Assembly: GCA_028095005.1 (NCBI GenBank) | Contig: CM051462.1 | Span: 235,060,473 to 235,124,472 of the forward strand | DNA from: Rhynchospora pubera | Lineage: Eukaryota; Streptophyta; Magnoliopsida; Poales; Cyperaceae | Reading direction: 5' to 3' | Length of the DNA: 64,000 nt | Shown: positions 10,826 to 22,288 of the stretch, in pieces | Layout of the letters: each line of letters starts with the position of its first letter | Numbering within the stretch: the first letter of the stretch is position 1 | Program-made: the position numbers and the translations under genes | The notes under the pieces: model-generated | What the model was told of the DNA's origin: nothing | What the model saw: only the letters and a program-made list of their open reading frames with translations | The model's database searches: none

Positions 10826-11716
10826 TCATCTACTTGGATTTGAACGGTACTGATTGAAGGTGGTCTGTGGTCGTGTAGTCCCCTGTGTTGCTCCTGACTG
10901 TCTAGAGTTGACTCGTTGACTCGAGCTGTTTGCATAGAGCGCAGCTGGTTCTGATCCAGTCCACTGATTGGGCTGAGCTGACGATGGGCCTGATTGGCCC
11001 ATATTGCTGTTTGAAGCAGCTGTGAGATGTACAGCACCATGGGAGAGAGCACGAAGGTTTGTTTGAGTGCGAGCTTCATGAGCAAGGAGAAGGCCACTGA
11101 GTTCCGCCATGGTTGGAGGAGCAAATCTCATGGAAAGAGCAGTGACAAAACTTTCATACTCAGTGCCTAACCCTTGCAGAATGTACATTAGGAGATCTTG
11201 ATCATTGACGTCAGATCCAATGCTCCTGAGGCGATCTGCCAAGGACTGCATGTGTTGCAGGAATTGAGAGCAATTGGCTCCTCCTTTCTTGGAGGTTTGT
11301 AGTTGAAGCTTCAAATCAAGAATCTTGGCCATGGATTGTGTGGAGTGCATCGAATTGAGGCAACTCCATAGGTCAAAGGAGGTCTGACAGCTTGTTACTT
11401 GAGCAAGAACTGATGGTGAAATTGAGCTAAAAAGCCAGGCAAGAATGAGTTGATCTTGTTGTTGCCACAAGAGAAACTCTGAAGTTTCAATGAGATCACC
11501 ATTGGTAGTTGCAATGTGTTGATCTGGCGGCACTTTGGAGCCGTCGATGAAATGCATCAAGCCATGTCCCTTGAGAACAGGCAGAATTTGGGATTTCCAA
11601 AGAAGAAAATTTTCTTGATTGAGCGGAGTGTGAATCTGGTGAGTAAATTGAATGGGAGTGTTTGATCTGATGGCATTAGCCATGGAAGGGATAGGGGTAG
11701 ACGACGAAGTCGCCAT
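10826..11716 (-). CDS. gag: copia gag (capsid region), ended by an in-frame TGA
   Basis: An open frame of 296 residues begins 56 bp after the 5' LTR. It has the copia Gag (UBN2-type) layout: an N-terminal segment with LNQENFLLWKSQI, the central WLFSSISPSVLAQV, and a leucine-rich region ending around LLLAHEARTQT. A Ser/Gln/Asn-rich tail follows. It ends at TGA (10826-10828), just before an Arg/Gly-rich stretch and the CCHC zinc knuckle, which continue in the same frame. In related elements gag and pol are one reading frame, so the stop is probably a point mutation, possibly C to T at a CGA codon. Readthrough cannot be excluded. Confidence 0.9.
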   Translation of the reverse strand: MATSSSTPIPSMANAIRSNTPIQFTHQIHTPLNQENFLLWKSQILPVLKGHGLMHFIDGSKVPPDQHIATTNGDLIETSEFLLWQQQDQLILAWLFSSISPSVLAQVTSCQTSFDLWSCLNSMHSTQSMAKILDLKLQLQTSKKGGANCSQFLQHMQSLADRLRSIGSDVNDQDLLMYILQGLGTEYESFVTALSMRFAPPTMAELSGLLLAHEARTQTNLRALSHGAVHLTAASNSNMGQSGPSSAQPNQWTGSEPAALYANSSSQRVNSRQSGATQGTTRPQTTFNQYRSNPSR

Positions 11717-11758
11717 GAATTGGATTTGTAGATCGAAGAATTGAGCGTTTGCTCAGAT

Positions 11759-11772
11759 GGCTCTTGATACCA
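11759..11772 (-). other. primer binding site (initiator tRNA-Met)
   Basis: On the minus strand, TGGTATCAAGAGCC lies directly after the 5' LTR. It closely matches the TGGTATCAGAGC-type site complementary to the 3' end of initiator tRNA-Met that plant copia elements use. Confidence 0.9.
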
Positions 11773-11995
11773 TAAAGAGAATTACAAAGAGAGAAATAGA
11801 TTGAATCTTGGAAATGTTTTTCCTTTCATTTCTTGCTATTGTACAGAGATACAGTTTCTTTATATAGAGATACAAGGGAATTGTTACACGCAGCTAACAG
11901 CATCAACTGACTAACAAACTAATCAAGTCTAAGGCTTCTGTCCATTCTATTCAGTACTGGATGTCTCCAGTGCTTCATCATCTGATGCTTCTATA
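11773..11995 (-). repeat. 5' LTR of the copia element
   Basis: 223 bp, with no difference from the other LTR seen by eye. In element orientation it starts TATAGAAGC and ends TTCTCTTTA. Since LTRs are identical at insertion, the lack of differences points to little elapsed time. Confidence 0.95.
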
Positions 11996-12000
11996 AAAGT

Positions 12001-13159
12001 GTACGTGTTTCTCATTTTTTATTTCAATCATATAATTATTTTTATTTTTTACAATTGAAATTACAATCCATCAAACACACTTAACCCGTATAATCTGTAA
12101 TAAACCGTATGTGAAAAATGATTTGGGTTGGATTAGATTACAAATGGATCAATTAAATTTTTTTTTCAATCCAATATAATTAGATTGGATTAAACTTTTA
12201 ATTAAAAATTTGTGACCCACCCGTCAAGAGCCCTAGCAGCAACTAATTAAACACGTTGAACTCCGCAAGACCGCAACAATGAATTATTGAGTTAACATCA
12301 CATCAAATTTTTTTTTGTATTGGTTCAATGTATTCGCTGGGGATCAATCAAACAGTTTGTTGTCTTTACTCTTATGTTTGCCACTGGCAGAAAAGGCCTC
12401 CACAATTTGGGCGTGACAGTCACAGTAGTCAATCGACATCCTCATAACCTATATTTGGCACGAAGTATACATATTTGTAATTAAGTTCAAAATTATTTGG
12501 ATTTTATTTGGATTTACTTAGACTTGTTGTACAAAAGTTTTATTTTTCTCTTGTATACCACGTAATCAAGAATTGTTAGGAAAAGAATTGTGATTTCTAG
12601 ACCATGCCAAGTTGCCAACGAGGCATCACACTTGCATAAACGATATTGTGTACGTGCCTTGCATACAGGATCAAGGATTGGAACTTCTCCACGTGGCAGT
12701 CGCCTCATCTGTCTACGATAGTTACGGTCACCCATACCTACACGCGGCAAAAGATTATCCGTTGCAAAAAAACTTGTACGCGTGTTGAAAAAATAACAGA
12801 TGTCTTGGAGCATTCAAAGGTTTCTTTTCTCCTACGGGATGAAATTCAGAAAAAAAAGAAAAAAAAAAAGTTTCTTTTGACACATGTACAAGAAGGACGG
12901 TAGAGGATGGATCATGTGATCAGTCAGTCACGTTCAGCGCCACAAAATAAGGCCCTTTTGAAATTTTAAAAGAGATTAGATTGAATTTTGGTGCAACGAT
13001 ATCAAGGATTAAAACAGTTACAAGATAAAATGAAGTCCAGAGTTTTGTTTTCTATATCCACTAGATACTTTGACGGCTAATATTAGTCGAAGCAACGCAA
13101 CCTCTCCTTTCCAACAAATTCCAACCTCAATGCATTCGTCTTCTTCTTCTGCCTTCCCC
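12001..13159. other. intergenic and upstream region of the beta-amylase gene
   Basis: AT-rich DNA without a supported gene. 12010-12220 contains repeated GATTGGATTA-like words. An A-rich run lies at about 12847-12870. The last few hundred bases are the presumed promoter of the gene starting at 13326. Confidence 0.5.
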
Positions 13160-13167
13160 TATTAAAA
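13160..13167 (+). promoter_or_regulatory. possible TATA element of the beta-amylase gene
   Basis: TATTAAAA lies 159 bp upstream of the chosen ATG, just after a CT-rich stretch. The position fits a core promoter with a leader of about 130 bases, but a single TATA-like word is weak evidence. Confidence 0.35.
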
Positions 13168-13325
13168 CCCCTCCTCCGATTTCCAAAGAGGGGCGAAGTT
13201 ATTTGAAGAAGATAACAAAGCTCCCAAGCTTTATTCAAACGAGAAAAAAAAAGAAATCAAGAGCATTTTGTTTGAGAGATAGAAAGTGTCTGAGAACGCG
13301 AATTAAGACAAGTCGAAGAGAAGAA

Positions 13326-15784
13326 ATGGCATTGAACCTCCCTCAGAAGATCGGCGCTCTCACTACCATAACACCCGGTGATCAAGTCGGGACCGCTAAA
13401 CGAAGGCCATCCATTGCGCCGATGTCTGCTGCAAATATGAGGTGTGGACTCCGCACCTCAGGAGAGATGGAGGCATTGACGCCGCCTCTCAGCCCATGCC
13501 GGTCCCCTATCCGCACCGGTCTGGAGGTTGCTTGCCAAGCATTAACGACGGATCTCACCGTTGAGACTTCTCCTGATGTGCAAGAGCAGAAGCATCTGTT
13601 GGAGGTACCAAAGGGAGAAGGTGTGCCGGTGTATGTGATGCTTCCCCTTGACACGGTGAAGCCCGATGGATCGCTTAACCGTAAGAAGGCGATGTATGTC
13701 AGTTTGATGGGGCTAAAGAATGCAGGAGTAAAAGGCGTCATGGTGGATGTCTGGTGGGGCCTTGTGGAGAAAGATGCGCCTACGGCGTATAACTGGAATG
13801 GGTACACCGAGCTCATGGAGATGGCGAAGCAGGTGGGGCTCAAGGTTCAGGCGGTTATGTCCTTCCACCAGTGCGGTGGCAATGTTGGCGATTCTGTTAC
13901 GTGAGTATTTTTTTTCCTTTGCTACTCTAATTAATTAAATTTCAATTTTGTTACGTTTTTTTTAGATATTTTGGCAGTATTTTTTTTTTTACAGGAAAAA
14001 ATGAATATTCTTGATTTTTTGTTAGATACACGTCATATTCATGAAACTCGTCATTTAAATTTTAAAGATTGATTTTTGTGGCTTTTGCAGAATTCCCTTG
14101 CCAAGATGGGCTGTGGAGGAGATGGAGAAAGATCCCGACCTGTGTTACAGTGACCAGTGGGGCCGCCGGAACTATGAATATGTATCTCTAGGCTGTGACA
14201 CACTCCCTGTGCTCAAGGGACGTTCCCCTGTTCAGTGCTATGCTGATTTCATGCGGGCATTCAGAGATCAGTTTGCATCCTACCTTGGCAACACTATAAT
14301 TGTAAGTTCTTAATAACATTAAATTCAACAAATTTTATGTATATGTTGTCACTTGTTGGATATATAAATAAACGTACCAATTAAATTTGTTTCTGTAATT
14401 AATTGAGTTGTTAATTTTTTTTGCCTTTGATTGGTAGGAAATACAAGTTGGTATGGGTCCTGCAGGAGAGCTGAGGTATCCTTCATATCCAGAATTGAAT
14501 GGTACATGGAAATTTCCCGGTATTGGAGCTTTCCAATGCTATGACAAGGTGAGCAGAAAATATATATATATTCTCGAGTTATTTTAAAGAAATTATTTCA
14601 GGCCAGAAATTTTGAATTAGAACAGTAATACACCCCAAAAGGGTGGGTAGTTTTATGAAAGTTGATTGTCGAGTAGTCCCTTGAAAGGACGATCGTGATG
14701 TAGTTCCGCACTCATAATCTGCGAACGTTAAATTGCATAGGAGTCTTAAATGGAAGGTTAACCAGCTACTCTACTATAAAACAATGGAAGTTCTGTTCGT
14801 TTGAAAAATTATATTTTAGCTGAGGTACTATTTGAATTGACGAATTATCGGACATGTCGTGTCATTCGAATTTGCAGTACATGCGGAGCAGCCTACAGGC
14901 AGCTGCCCTAGAAACTGGCAAACCTGAGTGGGGCCACAGCGGTCCCACTGATGCTGGTGGCTACAACAACTGGCCGGAGGACACAGCCTTCTTCCGCAAA
15001 GAAGGTGGTGGCTGGAATGGGCAATATGGGGAGTTTTTCCTCTCATGGTACTCTCAGATGCTGCTTGACCATGGCGAGCGCATTGTCTCTGCCGCTTCCT
15101 CTCTTTTCTCGAACCGTCCAGGGGTTAAAATTTCTGTCAAGGTTGCCGGTATCCATTGGCACTACGGGACAAGGTCCCATGCTGCTGAGCTTACTGCTGG
15201 ATACTATAACACCAGGTCCAGAGATGGATATTTGCCCATTGCAAGGATGTTGGCACGGCACGGAGCTGTGTTCAACTTCACCTGCCTGGAAATGAGGGAT
15301 TGTGAGCAGCCGGCAGATGCTTGTTGTCGGCCTGAGGCACTGGTTAAGCAAGTCGCTTCTGCAGCTAAGGAGGCTGGCGTTAGACTTGCTGGAGAAAATG
15401 CACTGCCAAGGTAGGCTTTTATTTCTGTGCATTCTTTTTAACAGTTGGTCTGAAAGAAAATAGTTTCAAATAATGAATGATAAAATAAGCAATACAATAA
15501 TGTTCTTTGTACACAATTGTAGGTATGATGAGACGGCGCATGAACAGGTGCTGAATGCAGCGACTAGCGGTGATGCCGATGACAAGATGGTGGCGTTCAC
15601 ATATCTGCGCTTGAATCCCGAGCTGTTTAAATACGAAAACTGGAAGAAGTTTGTGGCTTTCGTTGAACAAATGAGGAAAGGGAAGGCACAAAGCAGGGAG
15701 GTGGTAGAGAGGGAGGCTGAGCTGTTTGTACAAGCAACCAGCCCCTTCGTCCAAGAAGCTGGCGTCGCTCTCATGAGTGCATGA
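13326..15784 (+). CDS. BAM1: chloroplastic beta-amylase, BAM1-like
   Basis: Beta-amylase (glycoside hydrolase 14) releases maltose from non-reducing ends of starch glucans in the plastid. Five exons: 13326-13900, 14091-14301, 14438-14548, 14878-15410 and 15523-15784, all with GT-AG introns, giving 563 residues in frame. The start MALNLP and the Ser/Pro-rich first 100 residues look like the transit-peptide region of BAM1. Both family signatures are present: FHQCGGNVGD near the end of exon 1, and GPAGELRYPSY with the catalytic acid at Glu273. The catalytic base is Glu472 in AGENALPR. Other landmarks are QCYADFMRAFRDQF, HWHYGTRSHAAELTAGYYN and the C-terminal VQEAGVAL. The ATG at 13203 is in frame but adds a Lys/Arg-rich stretch unlike relatives, so 13326 was chosen. 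BAM1 is favoured over BAM3 by the N-terminus and by EVVEREAE-like C-terminal residues. The gene looks intact. Confidence 0.95.
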
Positions 15785-16052
15785 TGCATCGGAGCAGATG
15801 CAATTTGTATAGAATGTAGCAGGACATTTTTAATTTTAAATGTTGAAAAAGCGGGATGTTTTTGTATGCCCGCTGGTGGTGTGTTTATGGGTAAAAGTTG
15901 GAAAGGGGGGCAAAATATTGGTTTTGATTTTGTCAATACCTTGTTTGTATTTAATATGCCCAATTATTCCTTTCCATTGGTGGATAACTTATCTATGAAA
16001 CAATATATATATATAAAGAGTTATCGGACTTGTGTGTTTTTGTTTTTTATTG

Positions 16053-16105
<53 letters not shown>

Positions 16106-17790
16106 TTTTTTTTTTAGTGTTTTAGAACATTACAACCAATTATCCTAGTTGATGTTGTGTGTCAGTATGTGTTTGAACATAGTATGTTCTTTACTGGCTA
16201 ACAATATAACATAGAAAACTTGGAAATTTCCAAGTTTGTGAGTAGAGCTTGAACAAAATTTTGAATATTATCAAGAAAACCCTTCTTGTGTAAATAAAAC
16301 CCATAAGTTGGTGGCAATAAAACCCTTCTTGTGTACACTAGAATTCTATGGGTGTATTTGGTTGCATTAAGAAGAGAAAAGAGAAGGGAGAGAAGAAAAA
16401 AAAAATCAATAATCAAACAAAAAATAAATGATAAAAAGGCGGTTTAATTATTCCCTCTTAATTAGGCGGCAGAGGGAATGAGAAGTTTCTTCTTCCTTTT
16501 TTTTTTTTTTTGTTTTGACATCCAAACGCTTTTATAGATTACAGATTCTATGCATAGATACAAAGTAAAGATGAGAAAGAATGCATGAATGTTTACTTGT
16601 CTAATTAGTCAGTTTGAAATGTAGACTTTCGTTATTTACAGATATGGATACATTGGATTGTAGCTCTCTCAGTCTGAGTCTCAGCGACGTCAAAAAGTAA
16701 TTACTAATTAGAGTGTGTTCATATGGTCGCCGTCGAGAAATGTAAAGGAAATCTCCAAGGACTAATTGCGATGCCGTTTTAACTTTGCCTCACCAACATC
16801 AAACAACATATATTATATTGTATTCATTGCGTAATATATGTATATGCAACTTCTTATTGATAGCAAGATTATGAGCATGATCTTAAGCGCCACGTTGATT
16901 AATTAGTAGTTGTTGTATAGCAAGATTATGCAACTTCTAGCTAGTTAGCATGTAACTTGATTTGCATTTGCTTGGAAGGATCGTCGTTATTAATTGGGGC
17001 AGGTCTCTCTTGACTCTTGACTCTTGAGTTGACGAATTCAACTTTTCTCGATAGCTATCTAATCTCCAGTCTCCAGTTTCCAGTCTCCAGTCTCCACCTG
17101 ACCACTGCTGCACTGCATTACTGCATACCATCCATACAAATTAGCCTCGACTGGTCGGTGTATATTTAATTAGTTAACATAACATAACATTAAAACAAGA
17201 CTTTATTTTTTGATCCGGTCAGTCAACCCGCCAAGTGATAATGCATTACGCCATTTTCCTTGGCTAGTAAGGCACGCTAGTTGGAGACTAGCTAGTACTA
17301 ACTCTTTTTCGTAAATTATGATTATGGACCAATTTTGCAAATTAATAATTTGTCATATATCGTCAGTAGTAAGAAGTTTTATCTATTTTTTCATTACTAT
17401 CATCAAATACAAAAGATTTTACCGAGGTTCTACGTTGAATTATTATTTTTTTTCAGTACGATTTGAGATCACAGTTTATAAGATTTTTAAAGAAGGATCT
17501 ACTACAATTCTGCTACAGAATTTCCAGATGATTTAATTATATATATCATCAACCAACTAAATTCCCATGTGTTTCATTTGAAATTCTGAAATTTACCATG
17601 GATAAGTATTATATCCGTCGACAATAACATTTATTTTTCATTAAACAAATATCGCCTTCGTTGGAAGGTTCCTTACCGTGCAATATTATCCCCCAAATTT
17701 TATTTAAGGCTAAGCTAACAATTACTAATTAAAAATAATTTTTAACTCCGAAAAGCTGCCACGTCTGGCGGTTGAAACTGCTTCTCTGTC
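15785..17790. other. 3' region of beta-amylase and intergenic DNA
   Basis: The first 200 bases or so are the likely 3' UTR. No further gene is seen. Small local repeats occur: AAAACCCTTCTTGTGTA twice (about 16277 and 16319) and a CTCCAGT cluster at 17060-17095. Confidence 0.5.
16055..16102. repeat. (CT)n microsatellite followed by a T run
   Basis: An almost uninterrupted CT dinucleotide run, followed at 16103-16116 by a poly-T tract. Confidence 0.9.
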
Positions 17791-17798
17791 TATATAAA
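17791..17798 (+). promoter_or_regulatory. TATA box of the DC1-protein gene
   Basis: TATATAAA follows CCACGTCTGGCGG and precedes a CT-rich leader. It lies about 130 bp upstream of a leader exon that ends at a GTAATT donor (17927), which fits a core promoter for the gene translated from 18291. Confidence 0.6.
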
Positions 17799-18290
17799 CC
17801 AATAGTTCCTCTTTCCTTCTCTCTTTATATTTTCTGCTCTTCATCATAAAAGTACTAAGCCCTCGTCACCGATCTCTCTTCTGATAAATTAGCCATCTCA
17901 AAGACCATTTTATCTCTGTTAAAAAGGTAATTTTCTCTTTACTCTAGATCATATTTTCTTCCCATTCTATTTTTATTAAAATTTATTGGATTAATTAGTT
18001 GTGCTATTTTTTAAGAAAAAAATCATTTCAAGCTAGTTTGATGATTTTGATTTCTCTGTTTTGAACTTTTTGTTTCTATATATATTGTCTATGCAAATAA
18101 TTTTATATGTCTTACTTCAATAAGTACAACCATTTCTAAAATAACCTTTTTGCTTTTAAGGTTGTTCAGTACCGTTTTTAAAATATCAATCAAATGATAC
18201 AACTTATCCACCAACTAATTGAGTGAATTGCCCTCTCACCTCTCTCTGTCTCTCCTACGTAATTTATATCAAGTTTTGAATTACAGATCA

Positions 18291-19630
18291 ATGTCATCAG
18301 TAGTGACATATCGGAGCAATATGCGGGGCTTGACTGGGTCGACTACCAATAACCAAAGCAATCTTCGGGTTGCATTCAATATGGGGCTGACAATCAACTG
18401 CGACATATGCAAAGACACCATAAAGGACTGCCTCTGCTTTTGCAACGAATGCAGGAAGTGCCTGCATCCGAGATGCGCCGGAGTTGAGGTAGAAACTGTG
18501 TACAGTAACCGAGATAGAAGGAAACAAATTATGCTTCCTGCTCCAGAGGAGCTCCCGCTGAGCTGTCGTGATTGTTTGAGAAAGAAGTCAATTGGAAGTG
18601 CAATTACAGACCTATTATCGTATGGCCATCAGGGAGGCTCCCCAAGAGCACTTACAATCATCAACAGCAGCATAACCAGGTTTGAATTGATTTTGTCCTT
18701 GCTAGCTATATATGAATATAATTTGTTTTCTTTGGTGTGCGTTTTTAATTTGTAAGTTGTAACATCTATATTTGAAGGTTTCTTGAGTCGAGTAAAGAAT
18801 CTGCGCACAAGCTCGCAGATTGCAGTTATGATGAGTGCCTGATTCACACGAGCAATCCTGGTCATGAACTCGAGCGAAGGGATCACGGAACTGTCTACAG
18901 CTGCTTTGGGTGCAAAGAAAAAGGCTTTGGGTCCCACCATGCTTGCAAGAGTGCTTCTTGCTCCTTCTGCCTCCATGAAGAATGTGTGTCTCCTCGTACA
19001 ACCACAGTGCACCCGTTCTTTCTTGGGTTGACCTTTGTCTTCAAGCGTTCACCGACGATTGCTTATTGCAACAGTTGCAGGAAGGAGCATAGCTCAGTCT
19101 CCTGCAATGCTTGTGGAATGGATGTGAATGGTTACTTTTATGAGAGCCTTGATGGAGATAACCATTTACACCCTTGCTGTGCATATCTACCTCGTCAGAT
19201 CATCTGCGGTGAAAGTGGAGCCACCATGGTACTTCAACAAAAAACTACCGCAAAGTGCTGCTACTGCGGCGAAACAAAGGTGAAGGTGGATAACAAGAAA
19301 ACTGACCGGGTATGGTCATATGTGTCGCACGACAATTATCACCTACATGTACCCTGCATTATAAAAATGTTATCTTATTTGGAAGATGTTCCAAAGCTTG
19401 ACGGTGTTATTGGCAGCGGCAGTCGCCTAACACTCCATAGGAAAACCGGAGAGAATGGTGTAACTGAATTGAAACTCGATATAGCAGGTCCAGATGCCAA
19501 GAAGAAATGGGAAAAAAGGTTTAGGAGCTTTATGAAATATGTGAAAATTGCATTAGGCGCAATAATCGCTGCTTTCTTGGGCGATCCGACAACCTTTATC
19601 ATCAACTTCGTTGTGGCATTCACTTCCTAA
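18291..19630 (+). CDS. DC1 (C1-like zinc finger) protein with a C-terminal membrane segment
   Basis: Two coding exons, 18291-18679 and 18778-19630, encode 413 residues. A leader intron is likely at 17927-18286, as its acceptor lies just before the ATG. The protein is rich in Cys and His in the spacing of plant DC1/C1-like domains: CDICKDTIKDCLCFCNEC at about residue 40, CSYDECLIHTSNPGHELE then CFGCKEKG and CSFCLHEEC, YCNSCRKEHSSVSCNACG, and CCYCGETK with a closing HLHVPC. Such domains bind zinc and are widespread in plants; their ligands are mostly unknown. The C-terminus has a hydrophobic helix (about IALGAIIAAFLGDPTTFIIN), so the protein may be tail-anchored, which is an inference. An upstream in-frame ATG at 18219 lies inside the proposed leader intron and was not used. 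The specific role is unknown. Confidence 0.85.
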
Positions 19631-22288
19631 GTACTGAACCATGCCCTTATATTCATCGGGTGGTTTGTTTTACACAAGATGCTTGTCAATTTCTTTTTTC
19701 ATTGACAATTATCCTATACATGTTTGTTTATATATATACACATTCATATTATAATTTTTTTCTGTAAATTATTAGTTGAGATGATTTAGGAATCATCTTT
19801 GGTTTTTGATGTGCAGTTAATTATCCTCATATAGCAGTAGAGGGAAGTGTGTAGGTAATATATGTAATGATTTTAGTTAGTTGGTTTTGACGTTTTGTTG
19901 CAAGCTTGTTGTCATCTCACTGGCTCCAGAGGATCTACCTGCTCTCTAAATTTCTAAATTAGTTACTTTGATTTTCTAAATTTGTCAAATAGAAAGATTA
20001 ATTTGCGTTGTGCATGAGTGATCTGTTAAATGTTATGTACGGTAGAAGCATGTGTTTGTCAATTGACATATAGCTATAGGTCCAAGTGGTGAACACTCAA
20101 AAAGATTTGAAAAGATATAGGTTATGTTGCAGAATTGAATCACTTGTATTAATTTGATAATTGACATTCAACTCGTATTTTGTTAGGCCAATAAATTATT
20201 AGAATTAGAATGTACAGTAGAAATGTGAATAATGCATTTATAATTGTTGGTATAAAAAATAAAATAGGGTTGTTGGCGGTATCTTATTCGTAGGATGTAT
20301 TTGTCTTTGTTTGCCTGAGTTGTATTATTATTATTATTTTCTTTTTTGCAACAAATATTAGTTGTATTGTTCCTGCTATCAATTCCGCTAGTAAGGCCCG
20401 GGTTTTTTTAGGGGTATGCTTCAGTTTTCTATTTTGGAAGGTAGAAGAGGTGAGGTGAGATAAGAAGGTGAAGACTTAAATCTGTCCAGGAGGAGAGGAA
20501 TAAAATATCAGACAGAGAGAAGGTAAGATGAGAGCTACTTTTGAAAAGACTTAATCCCCAATTTGTAATCCTAAATTGGAGGTGACAAAATCTGGACACC
20601 CCTCCCCTCTTCTCGACTTTGTTGGGTAGCACAGCCTTAATGGTTACTAAAATTGAATTAAAATTAAAATGGTGTTGTGGGTGGTGGCGGCGGTGGAGCG
20701 GGCCTCCGGCCTTCCCCTTCACCAGCCTCCAGTGACTTCACATCCCTTCTGGCAGAGAAGAAGGTACCCATGGGAACGGGATCCCTTCAGTCCATCGTCA
20801 ACCGCCGCCAGCCTTTTCTCCCTCAGCATCACCTCCATCTCCCTAACCACCGGCCTCCACCACAATCACTGAGGCAGCGCCCCCACAGAACAGCTTGTCA
20901 GTGCAATGGGACCCGATGCAGATGGAAGGCCAGCTCTGATTTCGGATGGCGCTTCTCTGCTAGGCAATGGTTTGAGGATTTCTTCTAGCCATTTATAACA
21001 ACGGTTTGACTTGTCATGTTCATACTGATACAGTGATACTGATTGATAGTGTGTCAGCGTGGGATTGAGAATCAGATTTTGGGTCATCATGAGGCTAGCC
21101 TATGTTAATGTTATTACCAGACTAGTTAGCTTCATACCAATTTTACCAGAATGCAAGTTCCTTTTAGATCCTTCCTTGCATTTCTGACTTTAATTGCTCT
21201 CATAACAGCATCCTCAACTTATTTCTGTAAATTAATAAAATTCTCATGATCCTAGCGAACAAGTCGAGCTTACTTTCATAAAGAAAAAAAGATGAAGATA
21301 ACAGTAAATTGCAATTTGCATATAAAACTGTGTTTTGTCCTACTTTCAATTTTCCACGGCTTTTGCTGTTCACAGAACACACAATCAGATGTCATTCATT
21401 AAAGTACAAAATAGCCATACAAACATACATCATGCTCTTAGAACTACTTCTTGTTACCAGTTTAGCACCTCAAAAACAAACTTTCCTAATGAAGTCAACA
21501 ATTAAAACCACATTTCTAACAAATTCAAACCAGTTACATCATTCACTTTTAACAGAAGCACAGTACATAATGTTAGAAAAAACACGCATGCCACACTATT
21601 TTACACTATTTAGGAATAATACTTAATTATGAATAGCTAATTCTAATCTTATTTTGCAATCCAAATGCACCCTTTTATTTGTATCAGAATTGGGTGTTCT
21701 CTAGTTGATTATGTCCATTGTGTTATTCAAATAAGAAACTGTAATTTGCTGGATTACGAATTAAAAGAAGAAAAATCAAGTTCCATGTCATTACTGAAAC
21801 AACTCTTTTTCTTTTCTTCATTTATAACACGCGGTGCCTGTACTGTACAACATCAATTATAATCAGAATGCAGATGTGTTATTGCAAAGTACCCAGAGGT
21901 ATAAGAATCCAAGCCAGAATGTTGGAATGGCTACCTTAAGTGCAATAAGAGATTAACACTGGAAGGAATCGTGCATAGCGGAAGATCAAAATACAGTCTG
22001 AATTGTTAGCCCCAAATCATACTTATAAGTTGACACAAGTGATGTTAGGACAAAAAAAAGAAGTATCTATGAAGCCCAAGTGAATCTTATGGATGGATAT
22101 TCTAACTAATAATCATGATAAATTGGATTTATAACCACAACCACACAGAACACATGCCCCACATGATATAAACTGCAGTTAGTGTCTTCACTCAAGTCTC
22201 CTTTCAGTGTTTCACTAAGCATAAACAAAGAGAGAACAAAATGAAGTACCACTGGAGAGATATATATACAATTTACAGGGGTCGTCAT
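19631..22288. other. intergenic, no clear gene; possible gene fragment at 20669-20988
   Basis: No gene with family resemblance. A GC-richer patch at 20669-20988 has long open frames in two overlapping phases and could be an old gene fragment. I do not recognise either translation and see no splice context. The stretch 21700-22288 probably contains the 3' UTR of the minus-strand CASP-like gene. Confidence 0.45.

Larger units (their letters stand above)
7235..11995 (-). mobile_element. full-length Ty1/copia LTR retrotransposon
   Basis: A complete 4761-bp element on the minus strand. Two 223-bp LTRs (7235-7457 and 11773-11995) appear identical by eye. A 5-bp target duplication AAAGT flanks it (7230-7234 and 11996-12000). 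A primer binding site matching initiator tRNA-Met abuts the 5' LTR, and a polypurine tract abuts the 3' LTR. Gag, protease, integrase, reverse transcriptase and RNase H follow in copia order in one frame, broken by a single TGA. The LTR ends are not the usual TG...CA: in element orientation they read TATAG...CTTTA. Identical LTRs imply a very recent insertion. Confidence 0.97.

Noticed and set aside
10499..11124. Open frames overlapping the copia gag/pol junction in other phases
   Set aside because: They are shadows of the gag-pol frame with no family resemblance.
13203..13325. Upstream in-frame ATG for beta-amylase
   Set aside because: It adds a Lys/Arg-rich stretch unlike family members; the MALNLP start at 13326 fits BAM1 proteins.
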